Assembly (NCBI RefSeq): GCF_000092225.1
Contig: NC_014158.1
Span: 1,612,001 to 1,676,000, forward strand
Direction: 5' to 3'
Origin: Tsukamurella paurometabola DSM 20162
GTDB lineage: Bacteria; Actinomycetota; Actinomycetes; Mycobacteriales; Mycobacteriaceae
DNA: 64,000 bases
The position numbers and the translations under genes are program-made. Below, in pieces: positions 1-7,019 of the stretch. The notes below the pieces were generated by a model that was given only the letters and a program-made list of their open reading frames with translations, was not told where the DNA came from and made no database searches. Positions within the stretch are counted from its first letter, which is position 1. Every line of letters begins with the position of its first letter.

Positions 1-1
1 G

Positions 2-184
2 CGCGGAAGCAACGAGAACACCAATGGACTACTGCGCCAGTACTTCCCGAAAGGCACCGACCTGAGCGCCTACGGCCGCGAAGACCTCGAACTCGTCGCC
101 CAGAAACTCAATCGCCGACCACGCAAAACGCTCGGCTGGAAGACACCAGCCGAGCGTTTGCGTGACCTCATTACAGCTCGCTAG
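2..184 (+). mobile_element. IS30-family transposase, C-terminal end (cut by window edge)
   Basis: The reading frame is open from the left edge and ends in TAG at 182-184, giving the last 60 residues of a transposase. The segment RGSNENTNGLLRQYFPKG and the ending KTLGWKTPAERL are typical of the C-terminus of IS30-family DDE transposases, which cut and paste the element at its inverted terminal repeats. The N-terminus and left end lie outside the window, so I cannot say whether the element is intact. A broken GH3-type gene lies 350 bases downstream, so this element or a relative probably took part in that truncation. Family call is confident; activity is unknown. Confidence 0.85.
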
Positions 185-237
185 CACCGATGCCCCGCGC
201 TCGTATCGCGAGCGTAGGACATCGTGCGGCGTTTGGA

Positions 238-396
238 TCAGTGCTCGTCGTAGTGGTCACCATGCGGAGCGTGACGGTGCCCATCGTGGACGTAGTCCAC
301 GTGATCGCCGTGCTGGATAGCCTCGTGGCCGCAGTCGGGTCCATGGGCATGGTCGGAGTGGTCGTGTGCCAGGTGCTCAGTGCGCGTCATCGTCAT
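238..396 (-). CDS. Small His-rich protein (possible metal binding)
   Basis: This minus-strand frame encodes about 52 residues rich in His, Asp and Gly, with one Cys in GPDCGHEA and the C-terminus YVHDGHRHAPHGDHYDEH. Peptides with this ending recur in actinobacterial genomes, often under misleading names such as zinc transporter permease; that recollection is from memory. His clusters suggest Zn or other metal binding, but no function is established. Three in-frame ATGs lie at 402, 396 and 390. A TATAAT hexamer at 409-404 places the transcription start close to 397, so the message is probably leaderless and starts at 396 or 390. It sits between the transposase end and the broken GH3 gene. Confidence 0.7.
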   Translation of the reverse strand: MTMTRTEHLAHDHSDHAHGPDCGHEAIQHGDHVDYVHDGHRHAPHGDHYDEH

Positions 397-403
397 AGGC
401 ATG

Positions 404-432
404 ATTATATGCGAATGCGTGCACGTAATGCA
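404..432 (-). promoter_or_regulatory. Probable promoter of the His-rich peptide gene
   Basis: On the minus strand a perfect TATAAT (409-404) is preceded by TTGCAT with an 18-base spacer, a good sigma-70-type promoter in an otherwise GC-rich genome. The expected start site falls on or next to the ATG at 396. I looked for a Zur or other metal-regulator palindrome; there is only an imperfect GCAT...ATGC pair around the hexamer and no clear box. Confidence 0.5.
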
Positions 433-452
433 ACGAGCACCGCGGATCCCAG

Positions 453-485
453 AAGCGCTCCGCTGGAATACTCAGCGGAGCACTT
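453..485. repeat. Strong stem-loop (13-bp arms, 7-nt loop)
   Basis: AAGCGCTCCGCTG (453-465) is followed after seven bases by CAGCGGAGCACTT (473-485), an inverted repeat with one mismatch. No T tract follows on either strand, so it is not a classical intrinsic terminator. It lies between the broken GH3 gene and the His-rich peptide gene and may be part of the mobile-element debris or a simple RNA hairpin. Confidence 0.5.
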
Positions 486-537
486 CCGTATGGTGGGCCC
501 TACCAGGCTCGGTGTTGCGACGATCCCTAGAATCCGC

Positions 538-924
538 CTATAGCGCGGGGCCGCGGTAGTTGGCGCGCCAGTGCCGGGTGGTCGGTACGAGCTTGGGCGC
601 CCCAGATGTCCCGGATGTCTTGAGGAAGGCGTACGGATCACAGGTGGTGAGAACCCGCCGCTCGCCGGCCTGAGCCCGCTGGAGGTACGGGCGGAAGTCG
701 TCGTAGGAACGGACCGGGACGGCGGCGCGCCAGTCCGCGAGGGTGCGTACCGAGGACAACGCGTGGTCGACTCCGAAGCTGGTTTCCGTCGCCTGATCGA
801 GGATGTCGGCGAGCACCTGTTGCTGTGCGCCGGCGGGGTCCATGCAGTTTGCGCGCTGCATGGCCAGGGCGGTCGAGGTGCGGGTCAGGAAGTCGGTCGA
901 GCCGGTGAATCGAGGCAGATGCAT
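538..924 (-). pseudogene. GH3-family acyl-acid ligase, N-terminal fragment
   Basis: The frame gives about 128 residues beginning MHLPRFTGSTDFLTRT, with a good AAGGAG site seven bases before the ATG at 924. The motif FLKTSGTSGAPKLVP is the phosphate-binding loop of adenylate-forming enzymes in the form seen in GH3-type proteins, which join acyl acids to amino acids or thiols. Family members have roughly 500 or more residues; here the protein stops at a TAG (540-538) right after RGPAL, so the core and C-terminal domain are gone. It is the last gene of the minus-strand LeuCD/dehydrogenase operon, 32 bases after the previous stop. The sequence just left of the break resembles an IS end, which fits loss by insertion or deletion. 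Confidence 0.7.
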
Positions 925-956
925 GGCGGAACTCCTTGGACGAGTGCGGTTCTGAT

Positions 957-2000
957 CTACGGGAGGCTGGGTATCGGCTGCGCCCACCGACGCAGCCAGC
1001 TCGTTGTGACCGCGGGATTGGCGAGGTGCGCCGGCACCCGGCCGGCCAGCAGATCGGCGACGTTGCCGATCGCGGTGGGTACCAGCGAGTCGAACAGCTC
1101 GCGGGTGTGGCCGACGTTGTGGTTGGTGACGATGGCGTTATCGCACCGGGTTAGCGGGTGCTCCGCCGACGGGGGCTCGGCCCGGAAGGTGTCCAGTGCG
1201 ACGCCGCCGAGGTGGCCCGCCCGCAGCAGCTCGGCGAGGGCGTCCTCGTCGACGATGCCGCCGCGCGCCGTGTTGACCACAACCGCACCGGGCTTGGTCC
1301 GCCGCAGCATGTCGCGGTCCACGAGGTTCGCCGTGGAGGCGTTGAGCGGGGCGTTGATCGCGATCACATCGGCCTCTGCGAGCAGCGTGGGCAGGTCGAC
1401 GAACCGGACGTCGGGGAACCGCCGGGGAGCGGGGGTCCGGGTGTGGGCTAGGACGCGTCCGACGCCCCAGCCGGCGAGCCGCTGCTCGGTGGCCTGCGCG
1501 ATGCGGCCGTACCCGATGAAGCCGACCGTCTTGTCACGCAGCATGCGGCTGCGGGAGACCGCGGTGGAGGCCTTCGGACGGCTGCCGAATTCCGCTGTCT
1601 TGACCTGCAACCGCGCGAGCAAGGCCACCATCAGCATCACGTTGGCCTCGGCCAGGGAGTCGACGTTCTCGGTGGTGGCGCCGTTGGCGACCGCGATGGA
1701 GCGCGCAGTGGCCGCGTCGAGGTCGCAGCCGTTAGTCCCGATGGAACCGAAGACGATTCCCCGCAGCCGCTCGGCGACGGCCAGGACGTCGGGCCCGAGC
1801 GCGGTGCGGGAACTGATCACGGCCACGTCGACATCGCCATGATCGCGTAGCCATTGGGCGGGCGTCACTACGGTGCGCCGCGGTGCGGGCTCGGCCGCCA
1901 GCCGGCGGACGGAGTACCCCCGTCGAGCCAGGTCCTCTGCCACCGAGGCGAGGACGCCGCCGAGCGTGTGGTCGTCTCCGACGAGCACTGTGCCGTTCAT
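957..2000 (-). CDS. D-isomer-specific 2-hydroxyacid dehydrogenase (copy 2)
   Basis: The 347-residue protein is an NAD(P)-dependent oxidoreductase for 2-hydroxy/2-oxo acids. The Rossmann motif reads GFIGYGRIA (about 160-168) and the expected active-site residues are Arg246 in NTARGG, Glu275 in FRAEPP and His294 in VTNHNVGH. The ATG at 2000 was chosen because it overlaps the stop of the upstream dehydrogenase (ATGA), which indicates translational coupling; a longer frame upstream lies inside that gene. Two paralogous dehydrogenases in tandem behind LeuC/LeuD-like subunits suggest consecutive or stereo- or substrate-distinct steps on 2-hydroxyacids. The substrate cannot be read from sequence. 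Confidence 0.85.
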   Translation of the reverse strand: MNGTVLVGDDHTLGGVLASVAEDLARRGYSVRRLAAEPAPRRTVVTPAQWLRDHGDVDVAVISSRTALGPDVLAVAERLRGIVFGSIGTNGCDLDAATARSIAVANGATTENVDSLAEANVMLMVALLARLQVKTAEFGSRPKASTAVSRSRMLRDKTVGFIGYGRIAQATEQRLAGWGVGRVLAHTRTPAPRRFPDVRFVDLPTLLAEADVIAINAPLNASTANLVDRDMLRRTKPGAVVVNTARGGIVDEDALAELLRAGHLGGVALDTFRAEPPSAEHPLTRCDNAIVTNHNVGHTRELFDSLVPTAIGNVADLLAGRVPAHLANPAVTTSWLRRWAQPIPSLP

Positions 2001-2884
2001 GATGCGTGCATCTTTGTGGCGGGGAGCACCGTGCGTACCGCGCGCCGGTCCCGGTGGACGGCGTACTGCAGTGCCGCATCGAGGAATCGGTCTGCGGCCT
2101 GGATGGTCATCCACGCCGCGTGTGGCGAGACGATCACGTTCTCGGCGCGCCACCACGGGTCGGTGGGCGGCACCGGCTCGGCGTCGAAGACGTCGATCGC
2201 GGCACCGGCGATGGTGCCCGCGGCTAGCGCCTCGCGCAGTGCGACACTATCCACGATCGCCGACCGGGCGGTGTTGATCAGCACCGCGGTCGGTTTCATC
2301 GCCCGCAGCCGGTCCGCGTCGATCAGTCCCTCGGTCTCCGCCGCCAGGCGCAGGTGGACGGAGACGGCGTCGCTGCGGCTGAGCACCTCGTCGAGTGAGA
2401 GTCCGGCCACCGTCGACCGAGGCGACCACCCGAGAACCGTCATCCCGAGACCGCGGGCGAGGGTCGTGAGTCGGCGGCCGACGTCGCCCGTGCCCACCAC
2501 ACCCAGCGTCGAACCGGCGACTTCGGACCCGAATCGGGGCGTCCATTGCTGCGTGTCGGTGCTGGGCAGGGCGCGCATCAGCGCGAGCGTCAGCCCCAGC
2601 GCGTATTCGGCTACGGAGTGCGCCGCGAGTCCGGGGGTGTCGAGAACGGCGACGCCGCGCGCCCGCGCCGCCGCGAGGTCGACGGTTCCCGTCGCTGGGC
2701 CGGCGATGATCACCTCGGCCGGGCGGAACGCGTCGAGGTCATCGGCCGTGATCGGAGCGGAGTCGAAGAAGTGGACCACGGTGCCGCCCGGTTCCGGTCC
2801 GGGCCGCACGTGATCCGCCAGCGGATGCGCCGCGAGCAGCGCGGCGACCTCGGGGGCGCGGGGTGCGTGGACGACGGTGACCAT
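1997..2884 (-). CDS. D-isomer-specific 2-hydroxyacid dehydrogenase (copy 1)
   Basis: This 295-residue protein has the same fold as its downstream neighbour but diverges strongly from it. The nucleotide-binding loop is GVVGTGDVG (about 128-136), with Arg207 in NTARSA, Glu236 in FDAEP and His255 in SPHAAW as the catalytic set. It is shorter in the N-terminal substrate domain than many family members. Its ATG at 2884 shares one base with the LeuD-like stop (TGATG), and its own stop overlaps the next start, so it is in the middle of a coupled operon. It is probably a catabolic dehydrogenase or a reductase of a 2-oxo acid made by this cluster; specificity is unknown. Confidence 0.85.
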   Translation of the reverse strand: MVTVVHAPRAPEVAALLAAHPLADHVRPGPEPGGTVVHFFDSAPITADDLDAFRPAEVIIAGPATGTVDLAAARARGVAVLDTPGLAAHSVAEYALGLTLALMRALPSTDTQQWTPRFGSEVAGSTLGVVGTGDVGRRLTTLARGLGMTVLGWSPRSTVAGLSLDEVLSRSDAVSVHLRLAAETEGLIDADRLRAMKPTAVLINTARSAIVDSVALREALAAGTIAGAAIDVFDAEPVPPTDPWWRAENVIVSPHAAWMTIQAADRFLDAALQYAVHRDRRAVRTVLPATKMHAS

Positions 2885-3513
2885 CAGCCCACCGCGACCC
2901 GGAAGTCGTTGAGGTACGGCAGGACCGCGGCGACCTCGGATGCGGCGCCGGCGGCCTCCTGGAGCGTGATGAGGGTGTCCCAGGAGCCGGTGCGGAAGCG
3001 GTGTCGCTGCGAGCTGTTCAGTTCGACCTCGACGGTCCGGTCCTCGGCGGTGGCGGTCATCGTCTCCAGGCTGAGCCGGACGACGGTACCGGCATCGCGG
3101 TTCACCGCCTCCCGGAGCACGGCTATGTCTTCCGGGGCAGCGGTGACGCAGGGGAGGCCGATGGTCGCGGCGTTGTCCCGGAAGATCTCGCCGTAGCTCA
3201 CGGCGATGATGGCCGCGATTCCCCAGCGGTTCAGCGCCTGAGGCGCGTGCTCACGCGACGACCCGCAGCCGAAGTTCGCCCCGGAGAGCAGGATACGTGC
3301 GCCGACACGGGATTCGTCATCGAACGGGTGCACTCGGCCGAGCGCCGCGGCGTTCAAGCGGTCGCCCTCGAAGACGTGCTCGCCCAGGGTGTCGAAGGTC
3401 GGAAGCTTCAGATAGCGCGCCGGGATGATCCGGTCCGTATCGATGTCGTCGCCGTCGATGGCGACCGCGGTGCCGACGATGAGATCGCGTACGGCGCTGG
3501 CTCGGGTGGTCAC
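2884..3513 (-). CDS. LeuD-like dehydratase small subunit
   Basis: The 209-residue protein matches the swivelling small subunit of isopropylmalate isomerase and related hydro-lyases: it has DIDTDRIIPARYL near residues 23-35 and FGCGSSREHAP at 81-91, the substrate-binding loop. It pairs with the LeuC-like subunit directly upstream, whose stop overlaps its GTG start (GTGA). The pair should catalyse dehydration/rehydration of a 2-alkylmalate-type acid. There are no other leucine-biosynthesis genes here (no leuA or leuB), and the neighbours are an SDR and two 2-hydroxyacid dehydrogenases, so this is more likely a paralogue in another pathway than the housekeeping LeuD. Confidence 0.85.
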   Translation of the reverse strand: MTTRASAVRDLIVGTAVAIDGDDIDTDRIIPARYLKLPTFDTLGEHVFEGDRLNAAALGRVHPFDDESRVGARILLSGANFGCGSSREHAPQALNRWGIAAIIAVSYGEIFRDNAATIGLPCVTAAPEDIAVLREAVNRDAGTVVRLSLETMTATAEDRTVEVELNSSQRHRFRTGSWDTLITLQEAAGAASEVAAVLPYLNDFRVAVG

Positions 3514-4976
3514 AGTAGGCTCCTCTCAGGGTGCCCGGCATCCTGCCGGGCGGGCGTGGCCGCGTCGATGCCGAACACCTCGCGGGGATCGGCGACGTGA
3601 CCGCGGACGGCGGCTGCGGCGACTGCGATCGGCGACATGATCAGGGTGCGCCCGGTGGGGGAGCCTTGTCGCCCGCGAAAGTTGCGATTCGATGAGGACG
3701 CCGCGACCTCATGTCCCACGAGCCGATCGGTGTTGATCGCGATGCACATCGAGCATCCGGGTGCGCGGAACTCGAACCCGGCGTCTTGCAGCGTTCGGTC
3801 GATTCCGAGCGCTACGAGCTCGTCGTGCACCTTCTGCGAGCCTGGCACCGCGAGCGCACGCACGCCAGGGGCGACGGTGAGGCCACTCCGTTCGAGCAGG
3901 TCGCCCACGGCGACGAAATCCGATACCCGACCGTTGGTGCAGGAGCCGAGGAAGGCGACGTCGATAGCGATGTCTTGGACGGGCTGTCCCGCGATGACTC
4001 CCATGTACTCCCGCGCGGCGAGCGCTTCGGCGGCGCGCACGGAATCGCGCGGGTCGTCGTCGGGTACGTTTCCAGTGATGGGCACCGACTGACCCAGGCT
4101 GGTGCCCCAGGTGACGCGGGGCGCGATGGCGGAGCCGTCGATCCGCGCGATGTCGGCGTACTCCGCTCCGGCATCAGAGGCGATCGAATCCCACCAGCGC
4201 ACCGCACGGTCCCAGGCCTCGCCGGTGGGTGCGTACGGCCGGCCCCGAAGGTAGTCGTAGGTCCGCTGGTCGGGATTGCAGTATCCGATCCGTGCGCCGG
4301 CTTCGACGGCCATGTTGCACACGGTCATACGCTCCTCGATCGACATCGCATCGATGACGGTGCCGCCGAACTCGTACGCGTAGCCGACGCCCGCCTGTGG
4401 GCCCAGCACGCTGATGATGTGCAGGATCACGTCCTTGGCGGTGACTCCCGGGCCGAGAGAACCGTCGATCTCGATGCGGCGCACCTGCACGCGCGTTGCG
4501 ATGACGGTCTGCGTCGCGAAGACGTCGCGCACCTGCGTGGTGCCGATGCCGAACGCGATTGCGCCGAGCGCCCCGTGAGTGGCTGTGTGGGAATCGCCGC
4601 ATACCAGGGTGAGTCCAGGCTGGGTCAGTCCCTGTTCGGGTCCGACGACGTGCACGATCCCGTGCTCTCCGTCGGCGGGGGACAGGTACGTGAGCCCGTG
4701 CCGGCGGGTGTTGTCCTCGATCGCGGAGACGAGGGCTTCGGCCCGCGGATCCGAGAAGGGCCGCGCGATCGTATCGGTGGGAATGACGTGGTCGACGGTG
4801 CCGATGTTGCGGTCGGGGAAGGCGATCGCGGCGCCGGCATCAGCCAGCATCGCGAAGGCATGGGCGCTCGTTGCCTCGTGGAAGAGGTGCAGGCCCACGA
4901 ACAGCTGGACCTGGTCGTTACCCAGGTCGCGCACGGTGTGGAGGTCTAATACCTTCTCGTACAGAGTCTTCGACAT
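3510..4976 (-). CDS. LeuC-like dehydratase large subunit (4Fe-4S)
   Basis: The 488-residue protein is an aconitase-superfamily large subunit. The iron-sulphur ligands are Cys346 in GSCTNGR, Cys408 and Cys411 in PGCSMC; the substrate and cluster region LVCGDSHTATHGALG is also present. Length and order fit LeuC (about 470 residues). The ATG at 4976 follows a GGAGAA site, and a longer open frame upstream overlaps the SDR and is ignored. The N-terminus reads LFVGLHLFHEATSAHAF where LeuC usually has a YID-type segment, a hint of altered substrate preference. Likely a dehydratase/isomerase of an alkylmalate such as methyl- or dimethylmalate; which one is not known. Confidence 0.88.
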   Translation of the reverse strand: MSKTLYEKVLDLHTVRDLGNDQVQLFVGLHLFHEATSAHAFAMLADAGAAIAFPDRNIGTVDHVIPTDTIARPFSDPRAEALVSAIEDNTRRHGLTYLSPADGEHGIVHVVGPEQGLTQPGLTLVCGDSHTATHGALGAIAFGIGTTQVRDVFATQTVIATRVQVRRIEIDGSLGPGVTAKDVILHIISVLGPQAGVGYAYEFGGTVIDAMSIEERMTVCNMAVEAGARIGYCNPDQRTYDYLRGRPYAPTGEAWDRAVRWWDSIASDAGAEYADIARIDGSAIAPRVTWGTSLGQSVPITGNVPDDDPRDSVRAAEALAAREYMGVIAGQPVQDIAIDVAFLGSCTNGRVSDFVAVGDLLERSGLTVAPGVRALAVPGSQKVHDELVALGIDRTLQDAGFEFRAPGCSMCIAINTDRLVGHEVAASSSNRNFRGRQGSPTGRTLIMSPIAVAAAAVRGHVADPREVFGIDAATPARQDAGHPERSLL

Positions 4977-5014
4977 GTTTTCTCCGAGCGTTGGCTGAGA
5001 TGGTCTGGTGGGGA

Positions 5015-5824
5015 TCAGGCCGATCCGGCGATGACGCCGCCGTCGGCGACGAGCGCCTGGCCCGTCACATAGGCGCTGAACGGGCTGGCGAGGAACAGTG
5101 CCGCGTCGGCGAGCTCGGTCGGCTCGCCGAGGCGCCGCATCGGGGCTCGGCGCTTCCGCGCGTTGATCGTCTCCGCGTCCGGGTAGATCGACCGCAGCAT
5201 CTCGGTGTCCGTGGAGCCCGGGCTGAGCACGTTGACCCGGATGCCCTGGTCCGCGTATTGGAGCGCGACGGACTTGGTCAATCCAAGGATCGCGTGTTTG
5301 GTAGCCGAGTACAGGGCGCTCTTCGCGTGCCCGAGGTGTGCGGCTACCGAGGCGGTGTTGACGATCGAGCCGCCACCGTTCGCGAGCATCGCAGTGACCT
5401 CGTGCCGCATGCAGGACCAGACCCCTCGCAGGTTGGTCCCGATCACGGTGTCGAAATTGGCCTCGTCGTCCTGGTGAATCGGCGCGAATCGGCCGAAGGT
5501 GCCGGCGTTGTTGAACGCCACGTCGAGGGAACCGAACTCGGCCACCGCGTAGCCCACCGCGTGCGCGACGTCGTCGTCGCACGCCACGTCGCAGCGCACG
5601 ACCCGCACTTGTCCGGCCCCCGCCGGGTGCTGGCGCGACGCCTCGATGATCGCCCCGAGTCCCGCCTCGGCCCGTCCGGTGGCGACGACATTGGCGCCTG
5701 CGGCGGCGAAACGGTCGACCGCCGCTCGGCCGATTCCGGCTGTCGCACCGGTGATGAGCACGGTCTTGCCGGCCAGCCCTAGGTGCTCCACCGTGTTGAG
5801 GAGGGGTTGTTCGATCGTGGTCAC
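5015..5824 (-). CDS. SDR-family oxidoreductase
   Basis: This 269-residue short-chain dehydrogenase has the cofactor motif TGATAGIG (25-32), NNAG (105-108) and the catalytic Ser159, Tyr172 and Lys176 in YSATK, so it is a classical NAD(P)-dependent alcohol/ketone oxidoreductase. It is the first gene of the minus-strand operon and is separated from the LeuC-like gene by 38 bases. The GTG at 5824 is the start used here. It probably oxidises or reduces a hydroxy intermediate of the same pathway. A perfect palindrome lies 54 bases upstream and may control the whole operon. Confidence 0.85.
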   Translation of the reverse strand: MTTIEQPLLNTVEHLGLAGKTVLITGATAGIGRAAVDRFAAAGANVVATGRAEAGLGAIIEASRQHPAGAGQVRVVRCDVACDDDVAHAVGYAVAEFGSLDVAFNNAGTFGRFAPIHQDDEANFDTVIGTNLRGVWSCMRHEVTAMLANGGGSIVNTASVAAHLGHAKSALYSATKHAILGLTKSVALQYADQGIRVNVLSPGSTDTEMLRSIYPDAETINARKRRAPMRRLGEPTELADAALFLASPFSAYVTGQALVADGGVIAGSA

Positions 5825-5877
5825 ATCGGCTCCGTTCCGGCCTGCGGTCGCACTGCCCGTTGAATCAGCTCGGTCAG

Positions 5878-5896
5878 AATCAACTAGTCGTTGATT
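5878..5896. promoter_or_regulatory. Candidate operator for the SDR-leuCD-like operon
   Basis: AATCAAC-TAGTC-GTTGATT is a perfect 7-bp inverted repeat in the 172-base gap between the divergent SDR operon and the XRE gene. A second, imperfect repeat, ACTAGTCAACTGGT, follows at about 5908-5921 and shares the ACTAGT core. The arrangement fits a dimeric repressor of TetR or GntR type, but no such regulator gene is adjacent; the neighbouring regulator is of XRE type. Confidence 0.5.
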
Positions 5897-5996
5897 CGAA
5901 AGCCATACTAGTCAACTGGTGGACGACGTCAATGTGACAGGGGCCACATCGCGTGGGGGTTGCTAGGGGTGGCCGAATGCTGAGGTGAGTGGTTCA

Positions 5997-6461
5997 ATGG
6001 CGATCATGACCGCGCACGACACCGTCCACACGCCGCTGGCCGATCGGTTGAATTCGCTCTTCGAATCAACCGCCAGTGGATCTGGAAAGTGCACCAACAA
6101 CGAGGTTGCGCGGGCATTGAAGGACCTGAACCCGGAGCTGCGGGTCAGCGGTGCGTATCTGTCGGCGCTGCGTTCGGGGGCGCGCGCTCGACCGTCGGTC
6201 GAACTGCTGGTGGCACTGGCAGAGCACTTCGGGGTGTCGGTGTCGTACTTCACCGCGCAGGAACCGGCTGTGCCGCTCGCGGAGAACTATCAGCGTCAAC
6301 TGAACGAGCTCGGTGTCCGCAGGATTGCGATGCGTGCCGTCGGGCTCGACGAGGACAATCTGTCGACCGTCACCACTGTCCTCGATCACGTGCGGAAGCT
6401 CCAGGGGCTTCCGCCTATTGAGGGGGATGGCGATGAGGACGTATCTGCAGGCGCGCCGTAG
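5997..6461 (+). CDS. XRE-family transcriptional regulator
   Basis: The protein of about 154 residues has an N-terminal helix-turn-helix: NNEVARALKD, then VSGAYLSALRSGARARPS and LVALAEHFGVSVSYF, the layout of XRE/Cro-type DNA-binding domains such as EspR. The C-terminal third is probably for dimerisation or sensing. A GAGGTGA site lies before the ATG at 5997; a GTG at 5985 and an ATG at 6006 are in frame and possible. The next gene starts 35 bases inside its 3' end, so the two are translated together. In pairs of this kind the regulator is often the target of the metallopeptidase partner. What it controls is unknown. Confidence 0.8.
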   Translation: MAIMTAHDTVHTPLADRLNSLFESTASGSGKCTNNEVARALKDLNPELRVSGAYLSALRSGARARPSVELLVALAEHFGVSVSYFTAQEPAVPLAENYQRQLNELGVRRIAMRAVGLDEDNLSTVTTVLDHVRKLQGLPPIEGDGDEDVSAGAP

Positions 6462-7017
6462 GCGCCGGGTCGAGCGCGACCGCGTCGCCGCAGCGTGGTC
6501 GGCGTGTACCGCCGCCGTCGATTCGCTCGATCTCACGGGTCAGGTCAGCGTCGAGGATCTGCGGGCGGCGGTCGCCCGCCATCAGCAGCGGACGATCTGC
6601 CTGACGCCGTTTGCTCTGGAGAGCGCGGCGGTACACGGCCTGCTGCTCTCGACCGACGATGTCGACTACATCGTCTTCGAGCAGAACACCATGCCCTTTC
6701 ATCAGGAGCACATCATCCTGCATGAACTGGGCCACATCATGCTGGCGCACGCGTCATCGACCGCGGTGGGCGAGATGGTTGTCTCGTCGCAGCCCTACGC
6801 GTTGTCGACGGCGGGGCTACCCGGCGAGGGGACGGCTACCAGGATTCTGGGGCGTCATACCTACGAGGACCGGCAGGAGTTGGAGGCGGAGGTGATGGCG
6901 TCGATCCTCGGGCAGCGCCTGACCGCGCACCGGCACCGCTCGGCACCTTGTCCGACGGTCCGACCTGATCCGCGCGTCGTCCGAATCCTCGAGACCTTCG
7001 CGGCCACGGCCAACTAG
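6427..7017 (+). CDS. ImmA/IrrE-like HExxH metalloprotein
   Basis: The 196-residue protein contains IILHELGHIMLAH with the zinc-protease signature His99-Glu100-x-x-His103, and an acidic stretch around EDRQELEAEVMAS that could supply the third ligand, as in ImmA/IrrE peptidases. Such proteins typically cleave or inactivate a cognate XRE repressor. The start at 6427 overlaps the regulator gene by 35 bases; ATG 6433 is an alternative. The gene is followed after two bases by a multi-spanning membrane protein. The role in the three-gene unit (signalling, stress or defence) is inference from known XRE/ImmA pairs. Confidence 0.75.
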   Translation: MAMRTYLQARRRRRVERDRVAAAWSACTAAVDSLDLTGQVSVEDLRAAVARHQQRTICLTPFALESAAVHGLLLSTDDVDYIVFEQNTMPFHQEHIILHELGHIMLAHASSTAVGEMVVSSQPYALSTAGLPGEGTATRILGRHTYEDRQELEAEVMASILGQRLTAHRHRSAPCPTVRPDPRVVRILETFAATAN

Positions 7018-7019
7018 CC

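Noticed and set aside
190-543. Plus-strand frame of 117 codons after the transposase
   Set aside because: It is Val/Met-rich, has no ribosome site, and covers the minus-strand His-rich peptide gene, which has a better promoter and a familiar C-terminus.
571-1842. Long plus-strand open frame of 423 codons over the dehydrogenase region
   Set aside because: It is the antisense shadow of the GH3 fragment and the second dehydrogenase, which have clear domain motifs on the minus strand; the translated text is Arg/Ala/Ser-rich with no family motifs.
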